The notes under the pieces are model-generated. The model was not told the origin of the DNA and did not search any database. It worked only from the letters and a program-made list of their open reading frames with translations. A stretch of 26,186 bases of DNA from positions 1 through 26,186 of the forward strand of contig JBBRHH010000009.1 in the NCBI GenBank assembly GCA_038222915.1, written 5' to 3'. The position numbers and the translations under genes are program-made. This DNA comes from JBBRHH01 sp038222915 (GTDB taxonomy: Bacteria > Planctomycetota > Phycisphaerae > Tepidisphaerales > Tepidisphaeraceae). Shown piece by piece: positions 1 to 8,658 of this stretch. How positions within the stretch are numbered: the stretch's first letter is position 1; every line of letters starts with the position of its first letter.

Positions 1-1
1 T

Positions 2-1387
2 CCGCCGAGCAATGTTGTTGTGACGACGATCACGGTGAATCCGCCGCCTGATCCGACCGATCCCCCGACCGTGCCGCCTGTGGTTCCGCCAACTGTTCCG
101 CCAACTGTTCCGCCCACCGTACCTCCGACGGTGCCACCCGCCACGCCGACGCTGGTGACGATCCAGGCTGAGGATTTCATGGCCGGCGGCGAAGGTGTTG
201 GGTATCACGACAACGATGCGGTCAACAGCGGGGACTCGAGCTATCGCTCCGGGACGGCTGTCGACGTGGCGGGTACAGTCGATCCGGGCGCGGGACTTGG
301 GATCGGGTGGACGCATACCGGGGAATGGCTGAAATACAACGCGACGGTTGCGGCGACGGCTACTTATAATCTGGACTTCCGTGTGGCGTCGCTCGGGGCG
401 GGCGGTAACTTTCATCTGGAGGTCGACGGCAAGAACGTTACGGGCACCCTGGCCGCTCCGAACACTGGCGGATGGGGAAATTGGCAGACGTTGCGGGCCG
501 CGAACATCAGTGTCTCGGCCGGGCAGCATGTTCTGAAGCTGGTTATGGAGAGCGAAGGGGCCGGCGTCACGGCGAATTTTGACTGGATTCAGATCAACCC
601 GCTGGGCAATGCGCCGGTCGCCGCTTATTCACCGCCGCCTGTGGTTGTGAGTCCGCCGGTCGTCACCGGGAATACAGCCAGCCCAGTGCGATACGATCCG
701 ACGCCGGTTGCGGGCGGGTATATCGGGACGTATTCAACAGTGCCGCTTCCCGCCGGTGTTTACACGGATAGCGATGTCGTCCTGCGGCGTCGGCCGTGGG
801 TCATTTCCGACGACAATGGGCCTGTGACGGTCAGCAATCTCGCGTTCAAGAACATCCTGAACATGAAGGCGATTCACATTACCGCGAGTTCGCCTGACAA
901 GCAGGTGGAGTTCGGCGTGAATCACATTCCGACTTATTCGAGCATTCTTGTGGATCATGTGCTGATCGACACGGTGAAGATCGACATGACCAAAATGCCG
1001 CCGGGCACGCCGCAATTGCATATTGACGGAATCCACATCAATGGTGGAGCGACGGTCGGCGTTCCCGTAGTCATTCAGAACAGCACGATCACCAACTGTG
1101 GGAACGGCGTCATGCCGATCATTGTGAAGAACGGCAAGATCGCATCGCTGACACTTCGCAATCTGAACATCACCAACAACATCCATCCGGTTACGATTGA
1201 CTTCAGCGGCACAGGCAACCAGATGGGCAACATCATCATCGACAACTGCCCGGGTATTCGCGTGTCTCTGCTCGGCACACCTGGCCATTATGGAACAGTG
1301 ACCATCACCAACTCGCCGGGCGCGAGCGTGACAAATACGAAGGGCGCGGATGGCGTAGCGCCAGACGCGCAAATTATCTGGGCATGA
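2..1387 (+). CDS. Secreted CBM6 / beta-helix protein, C-terminal part (5' end outside window)
   Basis: The reading frame is open from the first complete codon (position 2), so the GTG at 20 is not a convincing start and the gene continues upstream. In order it shows a proline-rich linker of PPTV units (about 50-150), a carbohydrate-binding module of CBM6 type (about 155-600; it opens with IQAEDF, contains WTHTGEWLKYN and ends FDWIQI), a second proline-rich linker (about 610-670), and a C-terminal region of about 230 residues (700-1384). That last region is rich in short alternating hydrophobic strands with repeated ITN/NITNN turns, resembling a right-handed parallel beta-helix of the pectate-lyase-like type. 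CBM6 domains bind xylan or beta-glucans, so an extracellular polysaccharide-binding or -degrading protein is likely. No catalytic residues could be assigned. Stop is TGA at 1385-1387. Confidence 0.8.
   Translation, partial: PPSNVVVTTITVNPPPDPTDPPTVPPVVPPTVPPTVPPTVPPTVPPATPTLVTIQAEDFMAGGEGVGYHDNDAVNSGDSSYRSGTAVDVAGTVDPGAGLGIGWTHTGEWLKYNATVAATATYNLDFRVASLGAGGNFHLEVDGKNVTGTLAAPNTGGWGNWQTLRAANISVSAGQHVLKLVMESEGAGVTANFDWIQINPLGNAPVAAYSPPPVVVSPPVVTGNTASPVRYDPTPVAGGYIGTYSTVPLPAGVYTDSDVVLRRRPWVISDDNGPVTVSNLAFKNILNMKAIHITASSPDKQVEFGVNHIPTYSSILVDHVLIDTVKIDMTKMPPGTPQLHIDGIHINGGATVGVPVVIQNSTITNCGNGVMPIIVKNGKIASLTLRNLNITNNIHPVTIDFSGTGNQMGNIIIDNCPGIRVSLLGTPGHYGTVTITNSPGASVTNTKGADGVAPDAQIIWA
65..139 (+). 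repeat. 12-bp coding repeat (PPTV linker)
   Basis: About six tandem 12-bp units encode Pro-Pro-Thr-Val (one unit reads Pro-Pro-Val-Val). Two units are identical at the DNA level and the others differ at synonymous third positions, so the peptide rather than the DNA looks conserved. It forms a rigid extracellular linker in front of the CBM6 domain. Confidence 0.85.
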
Positions 1388-1451
1388 TGCCACCAGTCGG
1401 GTATCCTGCGTTCCATTCGTTTGGGAATTGGGACGATATGGGAGAACGACT

Positions 1452-2114
1452 ATGGGAAACTGGCATTATGCGCAGGCGGGTCGGCAGTACGGCCCAGTGA
1501 GCCTTGAGACGTTGCAGTCGCTTGGGCAGAGTGGGCAGCTGCAACCTGCGGATCTGGTCTGGAACGAATCACTTCCTGAATGGACGCCGGCCGGGCGCAT
1601 ACCTGCAATATTTGGCGGGGCTCAGTCAGCAGCGGAAATGCCGGGAAGCCGGTTCACACAGACGGCCGACACGATTGCGTACAACTCCGGCAGCATGATG
1701 GTGACGCGCCGGTCGTTGGACATGCTTCGGCAGACCAAACCGTGGGCGCGATTCATTGGGATCATGGCGTTCATCGGTTCAGGTTTCATCATTTTAATGG
1801 GCCTGTTCTTCGTAGGCGCCATGTCGATGGGCAATAGGTCGTTCACACCATTTCGCGCGATGGGCGCAGCCGGCAGCGTGATTGGAATCGTCTATATCGT
1901 GCTCGGAGCATTGTATGTGATCCCGGGCATTTTCCTGAACCGTTACGCTACGTTCATCGGGCAAACCCTGGCAAGCGGACGCGCGGAAGATCTTGAACGG
2001 GCATTGGAAGCGCAGAAGTCTTTCTGGAAGTTTGTCGGAATTCTGGTTCTCGTCGTGATGTGCCTGTATGGTGTTTCTGTGCTGGTCATGGTGGTGGGCG
2101 TGACGATGCGATAG
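1452..2114 (+). CDS. GYF_2 (DUF4339) domain membrane protein
   Basis: A 220-residue protein. The ATG at 1452 was chosen because GGGAGA lies 6-11 bases upstream; an in-frame TTG at 1428 would only add an unconserved octapeptide. The first ~55 residues match the GYF_2/DUF4339 pattern: WHYAQAGRQYGPVSLETLQ, then a G-Q-L-Q-P-A-D-L-V-W segment and a W-x-P-A-G-x-I-P ending. This domain is thought to bind proline-rich peptides. Three hydrophobic stretches follow (FIGIMAFIGSGFIILMGLFF; VIGIVYIVLGALYVIPGIF; FVGILVLVVMCLYGVSVLVM), so the rest is membrane embedded with the GYF domain probably cytoplasmic. The exact function is unknown. It is a single gene that converges on the CxxC protein gene, with a shared hairpin between them. 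Confidence 0.85.
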   Translation: MGNWHYAQAGRQYGPVSLETLQSLGQSGQLQPADLVWNESLPEWTPAGRIPAIFGGAQSAAEMPGSRFTQTADTIAYNSGSMMVTRRSLDMLRQTKPWARFIGIMAFIGSGFIILMGLFFVGAMSMGNRSFTPFRAMGAAGSVIGIVYIVLGALYVIPGIFLNRYATFIGQTLASGRAEDLERALEAQKSFWKFVGILVLVVMCLYGVSVLVMVVGVTMR

Positions 2115-2130
2115 TGCATGGTCAAAGAAA

Positions 2131-2154
2131 CGGGCGGCCAAAATTGGCCGCCCG
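2131..2154. terminator. Bidirectional hairpin terminator between convergent genes
   Basis: CGGGCGGCCA and TGGCCGCCCG form a perfect 10-bp stem around a 4-base AAAT loop. It lies between the GYF_2 gene (stop 2114) and the minus-strand gene ending at 2183. Read on the minus strand the stem is followed by TTTCTTTG, a better U-tract than the one on the plus strand, so it probably acts mainly on the minus-strand transcript. Confidence 0.75.
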
Positions 2155-2182
2155 TGTCTGTTTGGATTGTCTGCGGGAACGA

Positions 2183-2530
2183 TCAGGCATTGACCTTGAC
2201 GTCCGAGACTTTGACTTCCTTGTAGACCTTGCCGGCTTCGTCCTTCTTTTCGACGGGTTCGCCTGCGAGGGTGGCGGTCATGGCCTTGCCCTCTTTGCGA
2301 ACATCATGGGCGGCCTTGTAGCTGGCGCTGTCGCCGATGAGGACCCAGCGGGTGCCGTCTTCGGTGACGAGCATGATGGCGTGGCCGGCGTCGGTGACGC
2401 CCGAGCAGGTGGCGCAGGCGGACTTGCCGGAGATGGTCTTGGACGCGGTATCGGCGGCGCGGCTGGCATTGGCGTAGAAGGCCATCGCCATCACCATGAC
2501 TCCGAGAACCAACAGATTCGAACGTTTCAT
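2183..2530 (-). CDS. Small secreted CxxC protein
   Basis: A 115-residue protein. ATG at 2530 is preceded by AGAGGAG at good spacing; the GTG one codon upstream is less likely. Residues 1-25 form a signal peptide (KR, then LLVLGVMVMAMAFYA, probable cleavage after ASRA), so it is exported. The mature part carries one CATC motif (Cys39, Cys42) and then a strand-rich region ending in EVKVSDVKV. This resembles the small OB-like, single-CxxC secreted proteins common in planctomycetes (DUF6370-like), which have no established function. A metal or heme ligand role for the two cysteines is possible but not shown. It is transcribed alone, divergent from the paralogous pair that starts at 2769. Confidence 0.8.
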   Translation of the reverse strand: MKRSNLLVLGVMVMAMAFYANASRAADTASKTISGKSACATCSGVTDAGHAIMLVTEDGTRWVLIGDSASYKAAHDVRKEGKAMTATLAGEPVEKKDEAGKVYKEVKVSDVKVNA

Positions 2531-2768
2531 CACAGTCTCCTCTTAAAGTGGATCCTGCGTAATCAAGCCTCGACCGCTACACGGGTCGGATCAGGCATGA
2601 GTACGAAGGAACCGAATTTCAAATCATAGCTGTCAACCGGTGGACGGCAACGTTAATTCCCGGCAATCGCGCAATCTTCATGTGGGCGTTATCGGCCCGA
2701 CGTTGTGAATCGTGCGCGAGTGGTTTAACCTGAATATGCATCGGAACCGAGTCTTGTTGAGAGGATTC

Positions 2769-3425
2769 ATGCAACGCACACTGATTTTGCTGGCAGCGAT
2801 GGTTTTGTCGATTCCCGCGTTGGCCGGGGCTGCACCGACTACACAGAGTGTTGAGGCTGAGATGAGCACGCCCAAGAAGGCGATGCTTTATGCGGACCGG
2901 AAGCTTCAGCATGATGGCGTGGATGAGGAGATGAAGCTTTATCATGCGGTGGGGGAAAAGCAGGAGAAGATGGCGCGATCGATGGCCGAGGCGGATGTGG
3001 CGCTGGCGAAGGTCGAGGGTGCGGCGATGGAGAAGTTTGGGCAGGATGCCTCGCAGGAGGTGGTGCATGCGCTGGACGGCAAGACGCGGGCGGACATCGC
3101 CGATGCGACCGAGGAGGTGGATCGGGAAAAGGCGAGCCTGAAGTGGAAGGATGATGACGAGCATTCTATTCCAATGATCAAGGTTGACGGCCTGTGGAAG
3201 ATTTCCGTAGCGGGGATGATCGAGGGTCAGGAAGACGAAGAGCTGAACGCGGAAATTGAATCGAGCAAAAAGCTGACGGCGGAGACGCTGAAGTTTGCGA
3301 AGAGGGTGCAGGACGGAAAGTACAAGTCGACGGAAGAGCTGGTGAAGGCGATAACGAACTATATGGATACGCTTCATAACGACGACAAGCCGGCGGATAA
3401 GAAGGAACCCAAAGACAAACTGTGA
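2769..3425 (+). CDS. Secreted alpha-helical protein, paralog 1
   Basis: A 218-residue protein of unknown function. ATG at 2769 is chosen because GAGAGGA precedes it and a clean signal peptide starts there (MQRTLILLAAMVLSIPALAGA); upstream in-frame codons would put charged residues before it. The mature part is highly charged and mostly helical (MKLYHAVGEKQEKMARSMAE, then EKFGQDASQEVVHAL), with a short strand segment around IPMIKVDGLWKISVAGMIEG that resembles the 'weak functional' end of a DUF4878/NTF2-like fold. The C-terminus is Lys/Asp rich. The gene 4 bp downstream encodes a recognisable paralog with the same order of motifs, so the two are a tandem duplication and probably cotranscribed. 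Confidence 0.8.
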   Translation: MQRTLILLAAMVLSIPALAGAAPTTQSVEAEMSTPKKAMLYADRKLQHDGVDEEMKLYHAVGEKQEKMARSMAEADVALAKVEGAAMEKFGQDASQEVVHALDGKTRADIADATEEVDREKASLKWKDDDEHSIPMIKVDGLWKISVAGMIEGQEDEELNAEIESSKKLTAETLKFAKRVQDGKYKSTEELVKAITNYMDTLHNDDKPADKKEPKDKL

Positions 3426-3429
3426 GACG

Positions 3430-4044
3430 ATGGCGCGCGGTCTTTTTATATTCGCGTGTTCGATTTTCACGGCGCTGATTGCACATGGCGAAGGTGCGAC
3501 AGCGCCGGCGAGCCGGCCTTCGGGGCCGAAGCAATTGCTGGTGGAGACGCATACGGCGATGCTGGCGGAGGACACGGCCGGGGTGATGAAGCTTTATTTG
3601 TGGGCGGGGCCGGACCAGGAGAAGGTGGCGCGGGCCTGCGTGGCGAATGCCATTTCTTCGGCGCGGCTTGAGAAGGCGACGCGGGAGAAGTTTGGCGATG
3701 ATGTTGTGGCGGCGGTGATGCATCGTCTTAATCTCCCGACCACGGAGGACATTGCGCGGGCCGATGAAGTTGTGAATGATCGTGGGGCGGTGGTCCGGTA
3801 TAAGACTCCGGACTTATTTCCGATGAAGCTGGAGTTGATTGACGGGTCATGGGGGGTCTCGATTGGGCGGATGGTGAAAGGGTTTGACAAGGATGGGATC
3901 AGGGATGCTTGTGCTTCTACTGCGAACATGACACGACAAATCGGGTGGATGGCGGAGCAGGTGCGTGATGATCAGTTCAAATCGGCGGAGGATTTGAAGG
4001 AAGCGGCGGGTCGATTGGGGGATGCGTTGCAACGGGGGCAGTGA
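3430..4044 (+). CDS. Secreted alpha-helical protein, paralog 2
   Basis: A 204-residue protein beginning with a signal peptide (MARGLFIFACSIFTALIAHG). It lines up with the preceding protein along most of its length: MKLYLWAGPDQEKVARA against MKLYHAVGEKQEKMARS, TREKFGDDVVAAVMHRL against AMEKFGQDASQEVVHAL, DGSWGVSIGRMVKG against DGLWKISVAGMIEG, and DDQFKSAEDLKEAA against DGKYKSTEELVKAI. It starts only 4 bp after its paralog's stop, so the two form one transcript. Its last 68 bp overlap the 3' end of the convergent membrane-protein gene. Function unknown; an NTF2-like/DUF4878-type fold is a weak guess. Confidence 0.78.
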   Translation: MARGLFIFACSIFTALIAHGEGATAPASRPSGPKQLLVETHTAMLAEDTAGVMKLYLWAGPDQEKVARACVANAISSARLEKATREKFGDDVVAAVMHRLNLPTTEDIARADEVVNDRGAVVRYKTPDLFPMKLELIDGSWGVSIGRMVKGFDKDGIRDACASTANMTRQIGWMAEQVRDDQFKSAEDLKEAAGRLGDALQRGQ

Positions 4045-5125
4045 CGGCGATGTTCGGGGTGACGTCAAGCACGGGGAAGGCGCCGGTGATTTCGGGTTCG
4101 ACGATGCGGGTTAAAAAGGCGGTGATGAGGGTTTCGTTGATTGCGATGACGATGAGGCCGATCAGGCCAAAAAGCAGGCTGCAGGCACGGGCGGCGAACA
4201 TGACAGGTCCGTTGAGGAAGATCGCTTTGTACTTTTCATATTCGTCGGCGAAGTTGGCGAAAAGTCTGAGGAAAGGCGATGCGAGATAGACCGCCAGCGC
4301 GAGCAAAATAATGAACCATGTCACGGGGCGGACGCCGCGAAGTTGAAGGAGGGATGCGATTGCGCCGACGGCTGCACACACGAGTCCGAGCGTGCGGATG
4401 GACTGGGATCTTTGGGCCCACGTTGAGATGGGGGCGATGAAGGGGAACCCGGACGCAACGGCTGGCGGGAGCGGGGCGACGAGTGAGACCGCTAGAAGGA
4501 CGAGGAGGCATATGGCGAGGGGCAATTGCCACTTACGGGCGCGTGGATCGAGGGGGGCTACCCAGCGACAGCGGGCGACGGCGAGGAGGGCTGCGGCGGT
4601 TGTCAGAGCGAGTATTTCGGCCGACATTTCGACGGGGCCGATATCGACGAGGGGCATGGCGATGGCCATGCAGAGTATGGGAAGCGCGGCGAGCGCAATG
4701 AGGGAGATGGAGCGCGCGGTTCCCATCATGATGGTGCCGAGGATGATGGCGGCGATGGAGGCGAGTGTTACATAGCCGCAGAGATAACCGATGATTTTTA
4801 CGGACATTCTGAGTCGAGCATGCTCGAAAAGGTGCCACCAGAAATTGTCTTCAAAATAGCCGATGGGGATGCTGACGTTGAGGAGGAGAATGAGGCCGAG
4901 GGTGATGGCTCCGGCTTTGGCGATCATTTGCGCCATTGCGACGGAGGCGAGGGCGCGGCTGACGTTGCGGCGGGTTGTGGCCTGGGCGGATTTGAGGGCA
5001 AAGCACCTGATGCAGATGAGGCTGCCCTTCTGGTTGTAGATTTCAGCGGGCGGGAAGGATTGGCCGCAGGTTGTGCATTCGAAGAGGAGTGGTTGCGTTA
5101 CTGGCGTTAAAATTTCCTCGCTCAT
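3977..5125 (-). CDS. Zinc-ribbon multi-pass membrane protein
   Basis: A 382-residue protein. The N-terminus carries a four-cysteine zinc ribbon (Cys17-x2-Cys20 and Cys38-x2-Cys41, in FECTTCGQSF and LICIRCF), followed by about eight hydrophobic segments (for example AGAITLGLILLLNVSIPIGY, YVTLASIAAIILGTIMMG and ACSLLFGLIGLIVIAI) and a Pro-rich tail. The ATG at 5125 follows AAAGGGGTG. It begins 24 bp after the stop of the PVC-type dehydrogenase, so the two are probably one transcript. This architecture is often seen in membrane proteins of unknown function and no transporter family was recognised. The 3' end overlaps the convergent paralog-2 gene by 68 bp. Confidence 0.8.
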   Translation of the reverse strand: MSEEILTPVTQPLLFECTTCGQSFPPAEIYNQKGSLICIRCFALKSAQATTRRNVSRALASVAMAQMIAKAGAITLGLILLLNVSIPIGYFEDNFWWHLFEHARLRMSVKIIGYLCGYVTLASIAAIILGTIMMGTARSISLIALAALPILCMAIAMPLVDIGPVEMSAEILALTTAAALLAVARCRWVAPLDPRARKWQLPLAICLLVLLAVSLVAPLPPAVASGFPFIAPISTWAQRSQSIRTLGLVCAAVGAIASLLQLRGVRPVTWFIILLALAVYLASPFLRLFANFADEYEKYKAIFLNGPVMFAARACSLLFGLIGLIVIAINETLITAFLTRIVEPEITGAFPVLDVTPNIAVTAPVATHPPIDPPLPSNPPPI

Positions 5126-5149
5126 TGGACACCCCTTTCACAGTTCATT

Positions 5150-8140
5150 TTATTTGGCGGTTGCGGGCCTGGCGGGCTGGGTTGCGGGCGGGGCGACCTG
5201 TCTTGGACTGCCGAGATAGGCGACGAGGTCGCGGGCGTCATCGGGGCTTAGCGATTCGAGGAGGCCTTCGGGCATCATGGAGTTCTGGGCGACCCAGCGC
5301 TCGGTGATTTCTGAGAGAGGGAGGCTGATGTCTTCGTTGGCGGTGCGGAGGGTGAGGGCTTTTTCGTTTTCGGAGATGATGATGCCGTTGATGGTGCGGC
5401 CGTCTTTGGCGACGGCGACGGTCATTTTGTATTCCTTGGCGACGATGGCATTGGGGTCGACGACGTTTTCCAGGAGATAGTCGAGGACGGCGCGCTGGCC
5501 GCCGGTGAGGTTGGGGCCGACTTTGCCGCCGGCGTCGAAGAGAGTGTGGCAGGCAGCGCAGGTGCGGTCAAAGACGCCTCGGCCGTTGGTCGGATTGGCA
5601 TTCGCTAGTACTTCGGAGGTGAGCTCCTTTTTGAATTTAGCGATGATTGGGGCTTTGTTCTTGTCGGCGACGTGAATGGTGCCGAGGACCTGTTCGACGC
5701 GCTTCTTTACCTGGTCGTCCTTGATGGCGGCGAGCTGACGGAGCATGGCCATGGAGAGGTCGGCGCGGGCGGGGTGCTTGTGTTCGAGGCCGTCGAGAAG
5801 GACGAGGGCGAAGGTGGGACGGGAGACGAGGGTTTGCAGGGCGTTTTGTTGGTCTTTGGGGCCGTAGTAGTCGTAACCTTCGAGGATTTCTTTTGCGACG
5901 GCTGGATCATCGGAGACGGCGAGGCCTTTAATGGCGACGCTGTGCATTCTGGTTTGCGGAAGCAATTCGCGGAGAACGGGGATGAGTTGCGGATCGTCGC
6001 CGAGGATGAGGGCCTCGACAGCAGCTTCTCGTTCGGCTCTATCGAGCCTGACGTTTTTCGCGATGTCGCGGAGGGCGGCGAAGGAGGCTTCATCGCCGAA
6101 GATTGCGCCGATGGAACGGACGGTGTCGCGGATGTCGCCGGGGGCGGACTTTTCGAGTTGCGCGGAGACTTCGTGCCAGCCGGCGGGCGCGCCGAGATGG
6201 CGTTGGCCTTTGAGGGCTACGAAGAGGCCACGGAGAGTGTCGCGCTGGATGTCGGCGTCGGCTGTTGCGCCGATGAATTTGACGAGGGGCTCGAGTTTGT
6301 CGGTGGCGGCGCGGTGGGCGATGTATTCGCGGATAATCGGCCACTTGGTGTTGGCGATGAGGGCGAGTGCGCGCGGCGTGTCGGCGGCGACGAGGGGTTC
6401 GAGGCCATACCAGGTGAGGAGCGGGAGGTTGGCGTCGGCGCTGTCCTCAGCGTGGGCGATGAGGTTGGCGGCGATGTTCCAGCGGTTTTCGAGGGGGAGG
6501 CGCTGGAGGGTTGAGGAGAGGGCTAGGCGGACGACGGGGGATGGATCGGACTTGGCGAGATCGGTCATCTTCTGCAGGAAGGCGGCGGAGGGTTTTTTGT
6601 CTTCCATGGCGAGATGGATGGCCCAGTTACGGATGTAGGGCTCGGGGCTTTGGAGGAGGGTTAGCAGGGTGGATTCTTCGAGAGCACCGATGGCGTGCAA
6701 GGTCCAGATGGCCCGGAGCTTATGCACAACGGTGGGTTCGTTTTGTAAAAGCTGGGTGAGGGCGGTTTTGGTGGCGGGATCGAGCTTGCCGGCGGCGGTG
6801 CGCTCCTGGAGGACGAGGCGGGCCTGACGGACGAACCATTCGTTTTTGTGGAGCTGAAGTTTTACGAGCTCGGCGTCGCTGAGCTTTTGCAGATCGACCT
6901 GGACGGGGGCGGGCTTGCCGTAGTTGATCTTGTAGATGCGGCCGTTGGTGCGATCGACGGTGATGTAGTTGTGGCATTCGCCGGTGTCGGTCCAATCAGA
7001 GACGTAGACGCCGCCGTCGGGGCCGTAGTGGAGATCGATGCCGCGGAACCAGGGATCGTTGGCGAGGAGGAAGTCTTTGTTGTGATGGGCGACGTAGCCC
7101 GAGGCTTTGGGCTCGAGGATGTCGTTGTTGACGCGGCTGCCGTGGATGTTGCACATGAAGATCTGGCCGCGATAGGTGTCGGGCCAGTTGTCGCCGAGGT
7201 AGACCATCGCGCCGACGTGGGCGTGGCCGCCACCGGCCTGGAGGGTGGACTGGTTGCCGACGGAATCTTTCCAGCCGCCGCCGGCGAAGTGGAAGTGGTC
7301 GGCGATGGAGGGCATGAGGGCGTAGGAGTTTGGATTGATGTCCTGGCCGTACATGCGCTGGTAATGCGCGCCGGGGATGACATGCCAGAGATGAGAGATG
7401 ACGCAGTTGGTGATGAAGATCTGGCCGAGCTCGTCGAAGTCCATGCCCCATGGATTGGTGGTGCCGTGGGCGACGGCCTCGAAGATTTTGCGGGTGGGGT
7501 GATATCGCCAGACGCCGCAATTCATTTTGATGCGCTGATCATCGGGAGTGCCGGGAGCGCCGACGCTGGAGGGGGCCATGATGCCGTTGCAGCCATAGAG
7601 CCAGCCATCGGGGGCCCAGGTGAGGCGGTTGAAGATGTTGTGCTTGGAATCTTTGACGTTCCATCCATCGAGGACGGCCTGTGGCGGGCCGGCGGGTTTG
7701 TCTTCGGCTTCGTTGATGGGGATGAAGAGGAGGTTGGGGGCGGAGCAGAGCCAGACGCCGCCGAAACCGAGCTCAATGCCGGAGAGGTTGACGGCCTTGT
7801 CGTAGAAGACGGTCTTCTTGTTGAACTTGCCGTCGCCGTCGGTGTCTTCGAAGATGAGGATGCGGTCGTGGCCTTCGGTGGTGGCGGTGGCCTTGGTGTC
7901 CCAGGCGGGATAGCTGGTGCACTCGGCGACCCAGAGACGGCCGCGATGGTCGAAGCAGAAGGCGATGGGCTGGACGAGATCGGGCTCGCCGGCGAAGAGG
8001 GTGGCGTTGAAGCCTTCGGGGAGGGTCATGTGGGATGCGGCTTCGGCGGCGGGGAAGGGTTTGTCGGGGGTAGCGGCGGTGGAGAGAGTCGCCGTAGTAA
8101 GGGCGATGAGGAGCGTGAAAAGCGCGGTGCGGATTCGCAT
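5150..8140 (-). CDS. PVC-type membrane-bound dehydrogenase with HEAT repeats and cytochrome c domain
   Basis: A 996-residue exported protein. The start at 8140 has AGGAGT upstream and gives a signal peptide (MRIRTALFTLLIALTTATLS); a further 55 in-frame upstream codons run through tandem-repeat DNA and are rejected. Residues ~38-430 form the beta-propeller typical of the Pirellula/Verrucomicrobium membrane-bound dehydrogenase family (LPEGFNATLFAGEPDLVQP, DHRGRLWVAE, a GGGHAHVGAMVYLGD segment, GPDGGVYVSDWTDTGECH). About 400 residues of helical HEAT-like repeats follow, then a C-terminal cytochrome c with a heme site Cys861-Ala-Ala-Cys864-His865 and a candidate distal Met in SMMPEGL. The family is thought to oxidise sugars or alcohols at the cell surface and pass electrons to its heme; the substrate here is unknown. 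It is probably cotranscribed with the membrane protein ending at 3977. Confidence 0.93.
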   Translation of the reverse strand: MRIRTALFTLLIALTTATLSTAATPDKPFPAAEAASHMTLPEGFNATLFAGEPDLVQPIAFCFDHRGRLWVAECTSYPAWDTKATATTEGHDRILIFEDTDGDGKFNKKTVFYDKAVNLSGIELGFGGVWLCSAPNLLFIPINEAEDKPAGPPQAVLDGWNVKDSKHNIFNRLTWAPDGWLYGCNGIMAPSSVGAPGTPDDQRIKMNCGVWRYHPTRKIFEAVAHGTTNPWGMDFDELGQIFITNCVISHLWHVIPGAHYQRMYGQDINPNSYALMPSIADHFHFAGGGWKDSVGNQSTLQAGGGHAHVGAMVYLGDNWPDTYRGQIFMCNIHGSRVNNDILEPKASGYVAHHNKDFLLANDPWFRGIDLHYGPDGGVYVSDWTDTGECHNYITVDRTNGRIYKINYGKPAPVQVDLQKLSDAELVKLQLHKNEWFVRQARLVLQERTAAGKLDPATKTALTQLLQNEPTVVHKLRAIWTLHAIGALEESTLLTLLQSPEPYIRNWAIHLAMEDKKPSAAFLQKMTDLAKSDPSPVVRLALSSTLQRLPLENRWNIAANLIAHAEDSADANLPLLTWYGLEPLVAADTPRALALIANTKWPIIREYIAHRAATDKLEPLVKFIGATADADIQRDTLRGLFVALKGQRHLGAPAGWHEVSAQLEKSAPGDIRDTVRSIGAIFGDEASFAALRDIAKNVRLDRAEREAAVEALILGDDPQLIPVLRELLPQTRMHSVAIKGLAVSDDPAVAKEILEGYDYYGPKDQQNALQTLVSRPTFALVLLDGLEHKHPARADLSMAMLRQLAAIKDDQVKKRVEQVLGTIHVADKNKAPIIAKFKKELTSEVLANANPTNGRGVFDRTCAACHTLFDAGGKVGPNLTGGQRAVLDYLLENVVDPNAIVAKEYKMTVAVAKDGRTINGIIISENEKALTLRTANEDISLPLSEITERWVAQNSMMPEGLLESLSPDDARDLVAYLGSPRQVAPPATQPARPATAK

Positions 8141-8229
8141 GGTCACTCCTAGGTGGTTGATTGGTTTGAAGGCCGTGGGAAGAAATACCGGATTGGGGGG
8201 GAGAGATAAAGGGGCGGATGGGGGTGAAG

Positions 8230-8271
8230 GCAGATTGCAGAGTGCAGATTGGAGAGTGCAGATTGCAGAAT
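8230..8271. repeat. Heptamer tandem repeat, GCAGATT family
   Basis: Six consecutive 7-bp units: GCAGATT, GCAGAGT, GCAGATT, GGAGAGT, GCAGATT, GCAGAAT. The alternation of ATT and AGT endings suggests growth in 14-bp steps. Confidence 0.9.
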
Positions 8272-8448
8272 TGTGGGAGAACCATTGGGGTGCTGAAATG
8301 CGCAAAAATTGAGTTTGGGCATGAGTGACTTTGGATCGATTGGACGTAAGAATCTCTTTGAACAGGAGTTGTACACAATCGAACGATGGCTTTCTGCTCG
8401 AAATACCGACCCCAAAGCGGTATCGAATGCTCCCTCCAACCTCCCCGG

Positions 8449-8479
8449 AATCTCCCCGAACCGACGTAAAATCTCCCCG
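8449..8479. repeat. 10-bp direct repeat at 21-bp spacing
   Basis: AATCTCCCCG occurs at 8449-8458 and 8470-8479, offset by exactly 21 bp (three times seven). A similar CCTCCCCGG lies just before it. It may be a decayed member of the neighbouring heptamer repeats. Confidence 0.55.
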
Positions 8480-8510
8480 TTTTGACCCTCGAATCGCCCC
8501 CTTTCGACGA

Positions 8511-8538
8511 AGTGCTGAGCGCTGAGTGCTGGGTGCTG
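8511..8538. repeat. Heptamer tandem repeat, AGTGCTG family
   Basis: Four consecutive 7-bp units: AGTGCTG, AGCGCTG, AGTGCTG, GGTGCTG. On the minus strand it reads through as the peptide-like LSTQHSALST, a string that can arise from translating this kind of repeat and not evidence of a gene. Confidence 0.88.
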
Positions 8539-8658
8539 AGGGGCGGAAAAAATGCGGTCAATTGAGTTGGATGTCGGTTTGGCGCGGGTCGTTTTTCATA
8601 ACTGCTTGCTTGGTCGATGATTGGGATGAGGCAGGGCTGGTCGTTGGTCGTTTCAAAC

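Noticed and set aside
6848..8152. 434-codon plus-strand frame opposite the dehydrogenase
   Set aside because: An antisense shadow made by G+C-rich codon bias (Val/Asp/Gly/Glu runs); the minus-strand frame has a signal peptide and recognised domains.
8141..8305. 55-codon N-terminal extension of the dehydrogenase
   Set aside because: It reads through the heptamer repeat, and the ATG at 8140 has AGGAGT and starts a signal peptide.
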